Below, piece by piece: positions 43,256 to 52,678 of a stretch of DNA of 54,133 bases; within the stretch, counting starts at the first letter, position 1, and every line of letters begins with the position of its first letter. The stretch is from assembly GCA_903944085.1 (NCBI GenBank), contig CAJAQO010000279.1, positions 1 to 54,133 of the forward strand. Reading direction: 5' to 3'. Source of the stretch: an uncultured Verrucomicrobia subdivision 3 bacterium (GTDB lineage: Bacteria; Verrucomicrobiota; Verrucomicrobiia; Limisphaerales; UBA11358). Made by a program: the position numbers and the translations under genes. The notes below the pieces were generated by a model. That model was not told where the DNA came from. It was given only the letters and a program-made list of their open reading frames with translations, and did no database searches.

Positions 43256-43575
43256 AGCGGCCAGGGATCGCCGCTGTTTCCACCCCATCACGTTGGTCGT
43301 TTCACCCCGCCACCGCCGTGGCTGCCCGCCCTGCCTGCTCGTTTTGCCCCGGCACCGCCGTGGCGTGCCCAAACGACCGTCGTTTTGCCCGCCCACGGCC
43401 GTGCCGCCCCAAACGGCCAGCCCGCTCACCCGCACACCGCCGTGGCTGGCCGCCGCGACCAGCCGTTTCACTCCGCCACGGCCATGGCAGCCGGAAACGA
43501 GCGTCGTTTTGGCCGGACACGGCCGTGGCCGGCCGAAAAGATCGTCGTTTTCATCAGCCACGCCCGTTTTGAGCA
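43256..43575 (+). repeat. Array 3: about seven 41-bp palindromic repeat units
   Basis: CGTTT(T/C) recurs at 43298, 43340, 43381, 43423 (as CGCTCA), 43464, 43505 and 43546, steps of 41-42 bases. Midway in each unit lies a dyad near CCACGGCCGTGG: 43309, 43351, 43392, 43433, 43475, 43516 and 43557. The junctions are also dyads, for example AAACGACCGTCGTTT at 43371-43385. The array is thus a chain of about 21-base half-units in alternating orientation. A weaker unit may start near 43256. The non-integral codon period argues against a coding repeat. Forty-six bases separate it from the next ATG, with TAACTCCTA twice. Confidence 0.9.
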
Positions 43576-43621
43576 TTTTCCCGTCTAACTCCTATCTATT
43601 AACTCCTAACTACTAATATAT

Positions 43622-44548
43622 ATGGCTTCAAACCGCCTCCCCGATCCGCTGGACGACCTCTTCACCCTGGGCGAAGACATGGCCGACGGCTGCCACAACC
43701 ACCAAGCCGCCATCGGTCTCAAGCAAAACCTCGAAGTGGATGTGCGCGCCGACTTGGACGGTGCCGTCACCGCGCAGGGGATTTACAAGAACGCCTTGAG
43801 CGACAAGACTGATTTCAGCACCGCCGTGACCGTGGCCGATTCCAATGGCAAGGCCTTCATCAGTTCCGCCCGCCGCGTGCTGGCCAATAACCTCGGCGAA
43901 AACTGGAATCAATCGTGGGTCGCCACCGGCTTTCCCGACAATTCCACCGCCGTGCCCGGCACCCAGGCCAAACGCCAGGCGTTGCTGCTGTCGCTCAAAA
44001 ACTTTTTCGCCGGCAATCCCGCTTACGAAGTCAACACGCCCAAGCTGGTGGTCACTTCCGCGCGGGCGGGCGTGCTGTTCACCGCGCTTTCCACCGCCCG
44101 CGTCGCCGCCTCCGACGGCAACACGGATGCCGGCACCAAAAAGAATCTCCGCGATGCCGCCGAACAAGCGTTGCGCGACCGCTTGAGCGGTCTCATCGGC
44201 GAGCTTGGCCAGAAACTGGACGACAATGATCCGCTCTGGCTGGCCTTTGGCCTGAACGAACCGGGCGCGACCAACCTGCCGGATTCCGTGGACGGCCTGG
44301 TGCTCACCGCCGGCCCGGCGGGCATCGTGGTGTTGCACTGGAGCACGCCGCCGCGCGCCACGCGCTACCGCGTGTTCAAGCAAATTGATGGCGTGGACGC
44401 CATCCCCGTCAATATCAACACCGTCACCGACAGCGACGCCACGCTGACCGACCAGCCCAGCGGCAAGACGTTGAAAATTTTCATCATCGCCGCCAACGAC
44501 GCGGGACAGGCCGCGCCGAGTGATACCGCGACCATCGTGGTGCCGTGA
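43622..44548 (+). CDS. Array-associated helical protein with FN3-like C-terminus
   Basis: A 308-residue protein of unknown function. Residues 1-205 are largely helical and polar (FISSARRVLANNLGENWNQSW, ALLLSLKNFFAGNP, LRDAAEQALRDRLSGLIGELGQKL). From about 215 an FN3-like domain follows: V-V-L-H-W-S-T-P-P, then RYRVFKQIDG, a loop, and FIIAANDAGQAAPSDTATIVV. There is no signal peptide, membrane segment or Shine-Dalgarno. It directly follows array 3, and a structured palindromic element follows its stop. Its layout equals that of the genes at 462 and 13667, but N-terminal sequence identity to either is not obvious. Confidence 0.8.
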   Translation: MASNRLPDPLDDLFTLGEDMADGCHNHQAAIGLKQNLEVDVRADLDGAVTAQGIYKNALSDKTDFSTAVTVADSNGKAFISSARRVLANNLGENWNQSWVATGFPDNSTAVPGTQAKRQALLLSLKNFFAGNPAYEVNTPKLVVTSARAGVLFTALSTARVAASDGNTDAGTKKNLRDAAEQALRDRLSGLIGELGQKLDDNDPLWLAFGLNEPGATNLPDSVDGLVLTAGPAGIVVLHWSTPPRATRYRVFKQIDGVDAIPVNINTVTDSDATLTDQPSGKTLKIFIIAANDAGQAAPSDTATIVVP

Positions 44549-44554
44549 AATTTG

Positions 44555-44609
44555 TTGTAGCGTGCGGCCTATGGCCGAATGGAATCGAGCCACAGGCTCG
44601 ACGCTACAA
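44555..44609. repeat. Cloverleaf-like palindromic element
   Basis: Outer arms TTGTAGCGT (44555-44563) and ACGCTACAA (44601-44609) enclose two perfect hairpins, CGGCC-TAT-GGCCG (44565-44577) and TCGAGCC-ACA-GGCTCGA (44585-44601). This three-stem shape is typical of intergenic REP/MITE-like elements. It starts seven bases after the FN3-like gene and may also help end its transcript. A partial REP-like CATGGCTGGGCTGATAG follows at 44641. Confidence 0.8.
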
Positions 44610-44695
44610 ACCAGTGCCGATGAAAAAAGCTGGTTCAATTCATGGCTGGGCTGATAGTTTGGAAACAATGACGGAGCTAAGGAAACAGTTGTTTT

Positions 44696-47209
44696 ATGAA
44701 ATTGCAGGTTCAACAAAAAATCCAGGCGGGGTTCGCCGTGGCCCTGGCCTTCCTGCTCGTCATCGGCGTGAGTGCGTTATGGAGCGAGCAACGGAATGCA
44801 GAAATCTTTCGCGCGGTCGAACACACCTACCAAGTCCTGGATCAGCTTGAATCCATGCTGGTGGGAATGCTCAACACGGAAACAGGGTATCGCGGGTTTG
44901 TCATCACCGGCGATGAAACCTTTTTGCAACCACAGCAGGCCGGAATCGCTGCGATTCAGGAATCGTTAACGGCGGCGAAACGCTTGACGCAGGACAATCC
45001 CGACCAGCAACGCCGGCTGGCCGCCCTGGAGCCGTTGATCCAGGAGAAAATCAGCCGGGCGAACACGGTGGTCAAACTGCGCCGCAGCGGTGACACCGCC
45101 GGAGCGGTCCAATTTATCGCCACGGGACAGGGGAAGGCAGTGATGGATGAAATCCGCCGGCGGGTTGCCGAAATGGAAGCCGCCGAGGAACACCTCCTGC
45201 AGCAGCGCTCGGACCGGGCGCGGGCGGCGACCCGCACGACCGAGGCGATTGTGGCCCTTGGCGGTCTGCTTTCCCTTGGGCTGGTCGGCCTCGCCAGCGT
45301 CATCGTGCGGCGCGATTTTGAAAAGCGGCAGCAGGCGGAGGCGGAGCGCGACCGGTTTTTCACGCTCTCGCTGGACCTGCTGTGCATTGCCAAGACGGAC
45401 GGTTATTTCAAACGCGTCAATCCCGCCTTTGTGACGACGCTGGGCTGGAGCGCGGAAGAGATTCTGGCGCGGCCGTTCCTTGAATTGATCCATCCTGACG
45501 ACCGGGCCGCGACGGTGCGCGAGATGGAGAAGCTCGCCGCCGGCCAGCCAGTGCTGCTTTTCGAGCACCGCTTCCAGTGCAAGGACGGTGCCTGGAAGAC
45601 GCTGGCGTGGCGGGCCATGCCGCAGCCCGACGGGACGTTCTACTGCACCGGGCGCGACATGACGGAATCCAAACTGGCAGCGGATAACCTGCGCCGCAGC
45701 GAAGAAAACCTCACGGTCACGCTCGACTCCATCGGCGACGCCGTGCTGGCGACCGATACCGGGGGGCGGGTCATGCGGCTGAACCCCGTCGCGGAAAAAT
45801 TAATGGGCTGGACGCAGGCCGAGGCGCTGGGGCGGCCAGTCAAGGAGGTCTTCCGCATCATCAACGAGGACACCCGCGAGCCGGCGGTCATTCCGGTGGA
45901 TGATGTGCTGGCCACCGGGGAAATTCACGGACTGGCGAACCACACCGTCCTCATCGCGCGCGATGGCACGGAGCGGCCCGTCGCGGACAGTGCCGCGCCG
46001 ATCCGTGACAAGGATGGCCAGATCCTCGGCGTGGTGCTGGTCTTCCGCGATGTGACGGAAGAACACGCCGCCCAGCGGGCGTTGCGCGAGAGCGAGGAAC
46101 GTGTGCGGCTGGCCACCGAAGCGGCTGGCATCGCGGTGTGGGCTTGGGACATCCGCAGCGGGGCGATCCACTGGGATGACCGGATGTTTTCGTTTTACGG
46201 CTTGCCGCCCAAACCGGACGGGTGGGTGAATTACGAGGACTGGCGGGCGCGGGTGCTGCCAGCCGATCTGGCCGAGCAGGAGGCGCAGTTGCAGCGCACC
46301 GTCGCCACGTGTGGTCACAGTCAGCGCGAGTTCCGGATCGTGCGGGCGTCCGACCAGGCGGTGCGCGTGATCCATGCCGCCGAGATGGCGGTCGCGGGAG
46401 TTGCCGGACTGGCGGACCGGGTGGTGGGCATCAATATTGACATCACCGAGCGCAAGCAGATGGAGAAGGGCATCGTCCAGCTCAACACCGAGTTGCAGGA
46501 ACGCGCCGCCCAACTCAAAGCGGCCAACAAGGAACTGGAGGCGTTTTCCTACACCGTCTCGCACGACCTGCGGGCGCCGCTGCGGCATATTCAGGGCTAT
46601 ATCCAGATGCTGACGACGCTCATCGAAGGCCAGCTTACCGACAAGGCCCGGCGTTATTTGAAGACCATCACGGACGCGAGCATGGAGATGGGCCAGCTCA
46701 TTGATGACCTGCTGGCGTTTTCCCGCATGGGCCGCGTGGAAATGATCGAAGATTCGGTCGCGCTGGACGGGTTGCTGCGGAAAGTCCTGCACGATCTGGA
46801 AATGGCGGTGCAGGGGCGGAACATCGAGTGGCAGATTGCGCCGCTGCCGCCGGTCGTGGGGGATGCCTCGCTGCTCCGGCAGGTGCTGGCCAACCTCGTG
46901 GGCAACGCGGTGAAATACACCCGCCCGCGCGATCCGGCGCGGATCGAGATCGGCTGCGCGGGCGAGGAAGACGGGCGGATCATCTTTTTCGTGCGTGACA
47001 ACGGCGCGGGATTCGATATGCAATATGCCGACAAGCTCTTTGGCGTGTTCCAGCGGCTGCACCGGGCCGAAGATTTTGAAGGCACGGGCATCGGTCTGGC
47101 TACCGTGCGGCGGATCATTTCCCGGCACGGCGGCCGCACTTGGGCGGAGGGGGTATTGAACCAAGGCGCAACTTTTTATTTCACTTTGAAACCGGCAGCC
47201 ACCGTTTAA
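44696..47209 (+). CDS. Membrane sensor histidine kinase: CHASE3, three PAS, HisKA, HATPase
   Basis: An 837-residue kinase. A membrane segment (FAVALAFLLVIGVSALW, about 13-30) and a periplasmic CHASE3-like domain (LNTETGYRGFVITGDETFL) precede a second segment near 187-205. Three PAS domains follow at roughly 215-330, 345-460 and 470-590. The phosphorylated histidine is H623 in FSYTVSHDLRAPLRHI, as in phytochrome-type kinases. The ATP-binding domain has NLVGNAVKYT, DNGAGFD and GTGIGLATV. The two single-domain receivers downstream are of the kind that pair with such kinases. ATG 44696 is chosen because the hydrophobic segment follows at once. Confidence 0.92.
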   Translation: MKLQVQQKIQAGFAVALAFLLVIGVSALWSEQRNAEIFRAVEHTYQVLDQLESMLVGMLNTETGYRGFVITGDETFLQPQQAGIAAIQESLTAAKRLTQDNPDQQRRLAALEPLIQEKISRANTVVKLRRSGDTAGAVQFIATGQGKAVMDEIRRRVAEMEAAEEHLLQQRSDRARAATRTTEAIVALGGLLSLGLVGLASVIVRRDFEKRQQAEAERDRFFTLSLDLLCIAKTDGYFKRVNPAFVTTLGWSAEEILARPFLELIHPDDRAATVREMEKLAAGQPVLLFEHRFQCKDGAWKTLAWRAMPQPDGTFYCTGRDMTESKLAADNLRRSEENLTVTLDSIGDAVLATDTGGRVMRLNPVAEKLMGWTQAEALGRPVKEVFRIINEDTREPAVIPVDDVLATGEIHGLANHTVLIARDGTERPVADSAAPIRDKDGQILGVVLVFRDVTEEHAAQRALRESEERVRLATEAAGIAVWAWDIRSGAIHWDDRMFSFYGLPPKPDGWVNYEDWRARVLPADLAEQEAQLQRTVATCGHSQREFRIVRASDQAVRVIHAAEMAVAGVAGLADRVVGINIDITERKQMEKGIVQLNTELQERAAQLKAANKELEAFSYTVSHDLRAPLRHIQGYIQMLTTLIEGQLTDKARRYLKTITDASMEMGQLIDDLLAFSRMGRVEMIEDSVALDGLLRKVLHDLEMAVQGRNIEWQIAPLPPVVGDASLLRQVLANLVGNAVKYTRPRDPARIEIGCAGEEDGRIIFFVRDNGAGFDMQYADKLFGVFQRLHRAEDFEGTGIGLATVRRIISRHGGRTWAEGVLNQGATFYFTLKPAATV

Positions 47210-47232
47210 CCAAAACGACGCAACCAAGAGCC

Positions 47233-47700
47233 ATGCCTCCCCTCACACGCATCCTGCTGGTGGACGACAGTTCTCGCGACGCCGAAATGGTGCTCAATGT
47301 GTTCGAAGCGTGCGGGCTGGCCCACAAAGTTGTCCACGTCCGCGACGGGGCTGACGCGCTGGACTACCTGTATCGCCGCAATCAGTTTGCCGAGCGGCCC
47401 GAAGGCAACCCCAGCGTCGTGCTGCTGGATATTAAGATGCCCAGAGTTGACGGTCTGGAAGTCCTGCGCCAGATGAAGGCTGATCCCCTGCTCCAAATGA
47501 TTCCCGTGATGCTCATGACCTCCTCGCGCGAAGAGCGGGATCTGGTCGAGGGTTACAAGCTGGGCGCGAACGGCTATATGGTCAAATCGGTGAACTTCCA
47601 GGAATTCGTCGAGGCGGTGAAACGCCTGGGCGAGTTCTGGGCCTTTGTCAACGAGCCGCCGCCCGGCGGCCAGCGCTATTTTGATGATCCCACAACATAA
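47233..47700 (+). CDS. Single-domain response regulator (Rcp1-like), first copy
   Basis: A 155-residue receiver domain. ILLVDDSSRDAEMVL supplies the acidic pocket, D66 in VVLLDIKMPRVDGL is the phosphorylation site, and MTSSREERDL and the lysine in YMVKSVNF complete the active site. There is no output domain. It starts 24 bases after the kinase, so it is probably its direct phosphate acceptor, as Rcp1 is for Cph1. It is closely related to the next gene. Confidence 0.94.
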   Translation: MPPLTRILLVDDSSRDAEMVLNVFEACGLAHKVVHVRDGADALDYLYRRNQFAERPEGNPSVVLLDIKMPRVDGLEVLRQMKADPLLQMIPVMLMTSSREERDLVEGYKLGANGYMVKSVNFQEFVEAVKRLGEFWAFVNEPPPGGQRYFDDPTT

Positions 47701-47773
47701 GCCAGGCAGCATTTATTATTTCACAATGGACCCACCGTCCTCGGTGTCATCAGACTAACAAACGAAAAAATTC

Positions 47774-48241
47774 ATGAAATCACTCAAACCCATCCTGCTG
47801 GTGGACGACAGTCTGCGCGACGCGGAAATGGCAATCGAGGCGCTCGCCGCCTACCACCTCGCCAACGCAGTCATTCATTTGCGCGACGGCGCGGAAGCGC
47901 TGGACTACCTGTTTTATCGTGGCGAATTTGCCGGGCGGCCCAAAGGCCTGCCCGGCTTCATCCTGCTGGACTTGAAAATGCCCCGGGTGGACGGGCTGGA
48001 AGTCCTGCGCCAGATCAAGGGCGACCCCGCGCTCAAAGTCATTCCCGTGGTCGTGATGACCTCCTCGCGTGAAGACCAGGATTTGGTCAACAGCTACCAA
48101 CTCGGCGTCAACGCCTATGTGGTCAAGCCGGTGAAATTCCACGAGTTCGTCGAGGCGGTGAAGCAACTCGGCGCATTCTGGGCCGTCCTCAACGAACCGG
48201 CCCCGGACAGCGAACGCCGGCTGGGCGGAGCGGGCGCGTGA
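47774..48241 (+). CDS. Single-domain response regulator (Rcp1-like), second copy
   Basis: A 155-residue receiver of the same length and layout as its upstream neighbour, with D66 in FILLDLKMPRVDGL and the lysine in YVVKPVKF, the latter with the usual proline that the first copy lacks. Shared runs (RDAEM, KMPRVDGLEVLRQ, MTSSRE, FVEAVK-LG-FWA) show a tandem duplication. It lies between the two kinases and 22 bases before the hybrid kinase, and may shuttle phosphate between them. Confidence 0.94.
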   Translation: MKSLKPILLVDDSLRDAEMAIEALAAYHLANAVIHLRDGAEALDYLFYRGEFAGRPKGLPGFILLDLKMPRVDGLEVLRQIKGDPALKVIPVVVMTSSREDQDLVNSYQLGVNAYVVKPVKFHEFVEAVKQLGAFWAVLNEPAPDSERRLGGAGA

Positions 48242-48263
48242 CACGGCAAAGGCGAACAACGAT

Positions 48264-50195
48264 ATGTCCGACATAACAAACACCGTCCGAATCCTGCATC
48301 TGGAAGACAGCGCCCGCGATGCCGCGCTGATACACGACCTGCTCGATGCGGGGGGCGGGCACTACGAGATGATCCGGGCGGAGAACCGGGAACAGTTTGC
48401 AGCGGCGCTGGAGCAACCTGGATTCGACCTTGTCCTGTGTGACTTCAACCTCTTGGACTTCGACGGCCTTTCCGCGTTGAAGCTGGTGAAACAAAGACTC
48501 CCCAAAATCCCGGTCATCATCGTGTCCGGGACGATTGACGCCGAGGAAGCCGTGGAATGCTTGAAAAATGGCGCGACCGATTACCTGCTCAAGCAGCGAC
48601 TGGAGCGGCTGCCGTCCGCAATCGAGCGCACGCTGAATGAGGCTGCGGCAAAGAGACAGCGCCAGCAGACCCAAGACCGGCTGAACCAGAGCGAAGAGCG
48701 CTTCCGACAACTAGCCGAGCACATTGAGGAGGTCTTTTGGATGAAGGATCTGGCGCAAAACCGGATCATCTACATCTCCCCGGCCTACGAGACGGTTTGG
48801 GGCCGGACTTGTGCCTCGCTGTATGCATCGCCACAGAACTGGCTGGAGGCCATCCACCCGGAAGACCGCGAGCGCATTGTCCATTCCACTCTCACCAATC
48901 AACCAACCGGAACTTACGACGAGGAGTATCGCATCATCCGGCCGGACGGGAAGATCCACTGGATTCATGACCGAGCTTTTCCGGTGAGAAATCAAACCGG
49001 GGAAGTCTATCGCATTGCCGGTGTGGCCACCGATATGACCGAGCGCAAACAGGCCGAACGCGTGGCCCGGCGCTCGCAACGGCTGGAGTCCATCGGCACC
49101 TTGGCGGGCGGCGTGGCGCACGATTTGAACAATGCCCTGGCGCCGATCCTGATGAGCGTGGAATTGCTAAAACTGGATTATCCCAAAGAGGCGGAAACCA
49201 TTGAAACGATTGAAACCAGCGCCAAGCGGGGCGCGGACATGGTGCGGCAATTGTTGACCTTTGCCAAAGGTGCGGAGGGCGAACGCGTCCTCATCCAATC
49301 CGCCCATCTGCTCAAGGAGTTGGAGAAAATAATGAAGGGCAGCTTTCCCAAGAACCTTCAGTTGGTGGTCAAACATGACTCGAAACTCCCGATGGTGATG
49401 GGCGATGCCACGCAGTTGCACCAGGTGCTCCTGAACTTGTGCGTGAATGCCCGCGACGCCATGCCCCATGGCGGCACGCTCACGCTGGAGGCGCAAAGCA
49501 TGGAAGTGGATGCCGTGTATGCCAGCGCCGTGCCCGACGCCAAGCCGGGCAAATATCTCGCGCTGCGGGTGCGCGACACCGGCACGGGCATTCCGCCGGA
49601 AATTCTCGACCGGATCTTTGACCCGTTCTTCACGACCAAAGGCCCGGACAAAGGCACTGGCCTGGGTCTCTCCACTGTGTTGGGCATTGTGAAAGGCTAC
49701 GGCGGATTTCTGGAGGTTCATTCACAACCCGGACAAGGCTCGACGTTCACCGTGTATCTGCCTGCCGACGCTGCGGGCAGTGACACTCAACACCTAACCA
49801 AGGCGGCGGTGGAATTCCGTGGGCAGGGGGAAACCATCCTGCTCGTGGACGATGAACCCGCCGTGCGGGAAGTAGGCCGCGCGGTTTTGCGGCGGCTGAA
49901 CTTCAAGCCGTTGACCGCCACTGATGGCGCGGATGGCTTGATGCAGGCGGCGGAGCACCGCACCGAATTGCGTGCCATTATCACCGACCAGCACATGCCT
50001 CATATGGATGGCCTGACGTTTGTCCGCGCGCTCCGGCGGATGCTGCCGGACATCCCGGTCATGGTGGCCAGCGGGCGATTGGACGACGCGGTGGCCGAAG
50101 AGTTCAAAACCCTGGGCGTGACCAGCCGCCTGGATAAACCGTTCACCGCACCGCAACTGGCGGAGATGTTGAAAAATCTCCTCGCGCCGAATTGA
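48264..50195 (+). CDS. Hybrid kinase: receiver, PAS, HisKA, HATPase, receiver
   Basis: A 643-residue cytoplasmic protein with no membrane segment. The N-terminal receiver (residues 1-130) has D60 in [18 protein letters not shown] domain follows at about 140-260. The phosphorylated histidine is H286 in [15 protein letters not shown], an NtrB-like form. The ATP-binding domain has [18 protein letters not shown] and GTGLGLSTV. The C-terminal receiver (about 525-643) has D575 in [14 protein letters not shown]. The two receivers suggest it takes phosphate from the upstream pair and passes it inside the protein. It closes the four-gene signalling cluster. Confidence 0.93.
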   Translation: MSDITNTVRILHLEDSARDAALIHDLLDAGGGHYEMIRAENREQFAAALEQPGFDLVLCDFNLLDFDGLSALKLVKQRLPKIPVIIVSGTIDAEEAVECLKNGATDYLLKQRLERLPSAIERTLNEAAAKRQRQQTQDRLNQSEERFRQLAEHIEEVFWMKDLAQNRIIYISPAYETVWGRTCASLYASPQNWLEAIHPEDRERIVHSTLTNQPTGTYDEEYRIIRPDGKIHWIHDRAFPVRNQTGEVYRIAGVATDMTERKQAERVARRSQRLESIGTLAGGVAHDLNNALAPILMSVELLKLDYPKEAETIETIETSAKRGADMVRQLLTFAKGAEGERVLIQSAHLLKELEKIMKGSFPKNLQLVVKHDSKLPMVMGDATQLHQVLLNLCVNARDAMPHGGTLTLEAQSMEVDAVYASAVPDAKPGKYLALRVRDTGTGIPPEILDRIFDPFFTTKGPDKGTGLGLSTVLGIVKGYGGFLEVHSQPGQGSTFTVYLPADAAGSDTQHLTKAAVEFRGQGETILLVDDEPAVREVGRAVLRRLNFKPLTATDGADGLMQAAEHRTELRAIITDQHMPHMDGLTFVRALRRMLPDIPVMVASGRLDDAVAEEFKTLGVTSRLDKPFTAPQLAEMLKNLLAPN

Positions 50196-50310
50196 GCCGC
50201 CGATTCAGCCGGGCGGCGACCCGCAAAGTGTCAGTCCACCGCCGGGACATCAACCCGTCCGACCCGGCCGCCAACAATTTCCGCCGCATCCGCTCCGCGC
50301 CATCATTTTA

Positions 50311-50400
50311 TGCGCCAGGGTTGAAAGTCCCAGGTAGGGAAGCCCGGCCCGAAGTGAGCCGGCAGGCAACGTCCGGCAAGCCATCCCCAAAAGCTAACCC
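50311..50400 (+). ncRNA. Possible group II intron 5'-end remnant
   Basis: GCGCC at 50312, GTTGAAAGTCCC near 50320-50331, GAAGTGAGCC (50351-50360) and GGCAACGT (50365-50372) occur in the order seen at the start of domain I of bacterial group II introns. No reverse transcriptase gene or domain V hairpin is visible in the 80 bases before the next gene. At most this is a truncated relic. The call is by memory of the motif. Confidence 0.35.
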
Positions 50401-50481
50401 GATTAAACGGACTGAATCATGGATATGATTAAAACCACGATATGAAACCGCCACACAATTCCCGCGCTGGACATTTTCAGC

Positions 50482-51903
50482 GTGGTCAGGCAGGCTCGCC
50501 CGGTGGAAACTCCTCCGATTTTGCCGCCGCAGGCGGATGCGCCCAAACCCAAGCGCAAAGGCCGCCAGAAACTCATTGTCTTCATCGTCATCGGCGTGGC
50601 CATGCTGGGCGCGGCGATGTTCTGGGCGCTGCGTAAAAAAGATCCCGCCATCAATGTGCAAGCGGAAAAGATCGCGCGCCACACCATCACGGAAACGGTC
50701 ATCGCCAACGGGAAAATTTATCCGGTGCTGCAGGTTCACATCAGCCCGGAAGTCAGCGGCGAAATCACCGAACTGGCCGTCAAGGAAGGCCAGTTCGTTC
50801 ATAAAGGCGATCTGCTGTTGAAAATCAATCCGGACGTTTATATCGCCGGCTTGAACCAGGCCAAGGCCGGTTATGAATCGTCGCTCGCGGCAAAAACCAC
50901 CGCCGCCGCGAATCTTGAAAAGGCCGACGCGGATTACATCCGCAACAAAACTTTGTTCGACTCAAAATTGCTTTCGGAGTCGGATTTCATCGGGTTCAAG
51001 GCCGCGCGCGACGTCTGCCGCGCGCAGGTTGAAAGCGCCGACGACCAGGTCAACGTCGCCAAGGCCGCCGTGGACAACGCGCAGGATTTGCTCAACAAAA
51101 CCACCATCGTCGCGCCGCTCGACGGCACGATCACCACGCTAAATTCGCAGCTCGGCGAGCGCGTGCTCGGCACGGTGCAAAACGCCGGCACGGACATCAT
51201 GATCATTTCCGATTTGAGCGCGATGGAGGCGCGCGTGGACATCGGCGAAATGGACATCGTGCTTGTCCAGCCCGGCCAAAAAGCGAAGCTCGAAGTGGAT
51301 TCGTTCAAGGATAAAAAATTCGCCGGCGTCGTCACGCAGGTCGCGAATTCGTCGGAAGGTTTGAACGCCAGCTCGGTTTTGGGCGGCTCGTCTTCTTCCG
51401 GACAATCCGCGACGCAATTCCAGGTGCGCATCCGTTTTTCCGAAGGGGAATTGTTTCGTCCCGGCATGTCCGTCAACGCCACGATTGAAACCCGCACGCG
51501 CACCAACGCCATCGCCGCGCCCATCGCGAGCGTAACGACGCGCACACTCAAGCCGAAAAAGGAAACTGGTTCATCGAAAACAAATTCGCCGCCGACCAAT
51601 GCCATCGCTTCGGCGGCAGCAACCAATGCCACGACCGGCAGCGAAACCAATTCCGCGAAAGGTGATAAAAAGAACGATGATAAAATCAAGCCGGGGGACG
51701 TGGTGTTTGTCATCGAAGGCGACCACGTCAAAACCGTGCCGGTGAAAATCGGCATCAGCGACGACAATTACTGGGAGATCACCGACGGCTTGAAGGAGGG
51801 CGATGAAATTGTCACCGGCGGTTATAAAGCCATCAGCCACGACCTGGATGACGGAAAGAAAATCGTGAAAGGAGCCGCCGAAACGGAGAAAAATTCAAAA
51901 TGA
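50482..51903 (+). CDS. MacA/HlyD-type periplasmic adaptor of an ABC efflux system
   Basis: A 473-residue membrane-fusion protein. A single N-terminal membrane segment ([20 protein letters not shown], residues 31-50) anchors it. The biotinyl-lipoyl-like halves are [20 protein letters not shown] and [12 protein letters not shown], with a helical hairpin of about 85 residues between them, then beta-barrel and membrane-proximal parts. An Ala/Thr/Asn-rich low-complexity insert (about 365-410) interrupts the last domain. The start is GTG 50482. It is followed by ATP-binding and permease genes, giving a complete MacAB-like set that links inner-membrane transport to the outer membrane. Confidence 0.9.
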   Translation: MVRQARPVETPPILPPQADAPKPKRKGRQKLIVFIVIGVAMLGAAMFWALRKKDPAINVQAEKIARHTITETVIANGKIYPVLQVHISPEVSGEITELAVKEGQFVHKGDLLLKINPDVYIAGLNQAKAGYESSLAAKTTAAANLEKADADYIRNKTLFDSKLLSESDFIGFKAARDVCRAQVESADDQVNVAKAAVDNAQDLLNKTTIVAPLDGTITTLNSQLGERVLGTVQNAGTDIMIISDLSAMEARVDIGEMDIVLVQPGQKAKLEVDSFKDKKFAGVVTQVANSSEGLNASSVLGGSSSSGQSATQFQVRIRFSEGELFRPGMSVNATIETRTRTNAIAAPIASVTTRTLKPKKETGSSKTNSPPTNAIASAAATNATTGSETNSAKGDKKNDDKIKPGDVVFVIEGDHVKTVPVKIGISDDNYWEITDGLKEGDEIVTGGYKAISHDLDDGKKIVKGAAETEKNSK

Positions 51904-51941
51904 AAAATGCAAAATTAAAAACGGGGCTTCCAGCGCGAAGT

Positions 51942-51976
51942 CATTTTGCATTTTGCATTTTGCATTTTGCATTTTT
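51942..51976 (+). repeat. 7-bp tandem repeat before the ATPase gene
   Basis: Five copies of CATTTTG (the last CATTTTT) run from 51942 to 51976 and end four bases before the ATG at 51980. AAAAATGCAAAAT at 51904 is complementary to it, so a hairpin over the ribosome-binding region is possible. Such a repeat can change length by slippage, altering spacing to the start codon. Confidence 0.85.
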
Positions 51977-51979
51977 TGC

Positions 51980-52666
51980 ATGAGCCTGATCCGCCTCCAG
52001 AAAATTTCGCGGCGCTACCAGATGGGCACTGAGACCGTCCACGCCCTGCGCGAAGTGACGCTCGACATTCGGCGCGGCGAATACGTCGCCATCATGGGTC
52101 CGTCCGGCTCCGGCAAATCCACGCTGATGAATTTGCTCGGCTGCCTCGACACGCCGACCGGCGGGACTTACGAATTGAACGGTAGCCACGTCAGCGACAT
52201 GGACGACAATCAGCTCGCCGAAATCCGCAACCAGGAAATTGGATTTATTTTTCAAACCTTCAATTTGCTGCCGCGCTCCGATGCGTTGCGCAACGTGGAA
52301 CTGCCTTTGGTTTATGCGGGCATTCCCGCCAAGGAGCGCCGCCAGCTCGCGCACGCGGCGTTGGCGAGCGTTGGCCTGGCCGACCGCGTGCATCACAAGC
52401 CAAACGAGCTTTCCGGCGGCCAGCGTCAGCGCGTCGCCGTGGCCCGCGCGCTGGTGAACAAGCCGTCCATCCTGCTCGCCGATGAGCCGACGGGAAATCT
52501 GGATTCGAAAACCGGCACGGAAATCATGGCCCTGTTCCAACTGCTCGCCGACAAGGGCAACACCATCATCGTGGTCACGCACGAAGAGGAAGTGGCTTTG
52601 CATTCGCAGCGCATCATCCGCATCCGCGACGGCCTCATCGCCAGCGATGAAAAAGTGAAAAAATAA
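51980..52666 (+). CDS. MacB/LolD-type ABC transporter ATP-binding protein
   Basis: A 228-residue ATPase. Walker A is [12 protein letters not shown], the Q-loop is [10 protein letters not shown], the signature is [15 protein letters not shown], Walker B is [12 protein letters not shown], and the switch histidine is in VVTHEEEVA. The F-Q-T-F-N-L-L-P and E-P-T-G-N-L-D forms are typical of the MacB/LolD/FtsE group. ATG 51980 gives the standard start [13 protein letters not shown]; an upstream in-frame ATG would translate the 7-bp repeat. It powers the permease(s) downstream. Confidence 0.95.
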   Translation: MSLIRLQKISRRYQMGTETVHALREVTLDIRRGEYVAIMGPSGSGKSTLMNLLGCLDTPTGGTYELNGSHVSDMDDNQLAEIRNQEIGFIFQTFNLLPRSDALRNVELPLVYAGIPAKERRQLAHAALASVGLADRVHHKPNELSGGQRQRVAVARALVNKPSILLADEPTGNLDSKTGTEIMALFQLLADKGNTIIVVTHEEEVALHSQRIIRIRDGLIASDEKVKK

Positions 52667-52678
52667 TTTTCCGACCGG

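Noticed and set aside
43219-43572. Open frame through array 3 as a repeat protein
   Set aside because: The repeat step averages 41.3 bases, so the frame drifts between units. A selected repeat protein would keep a multiple of three.
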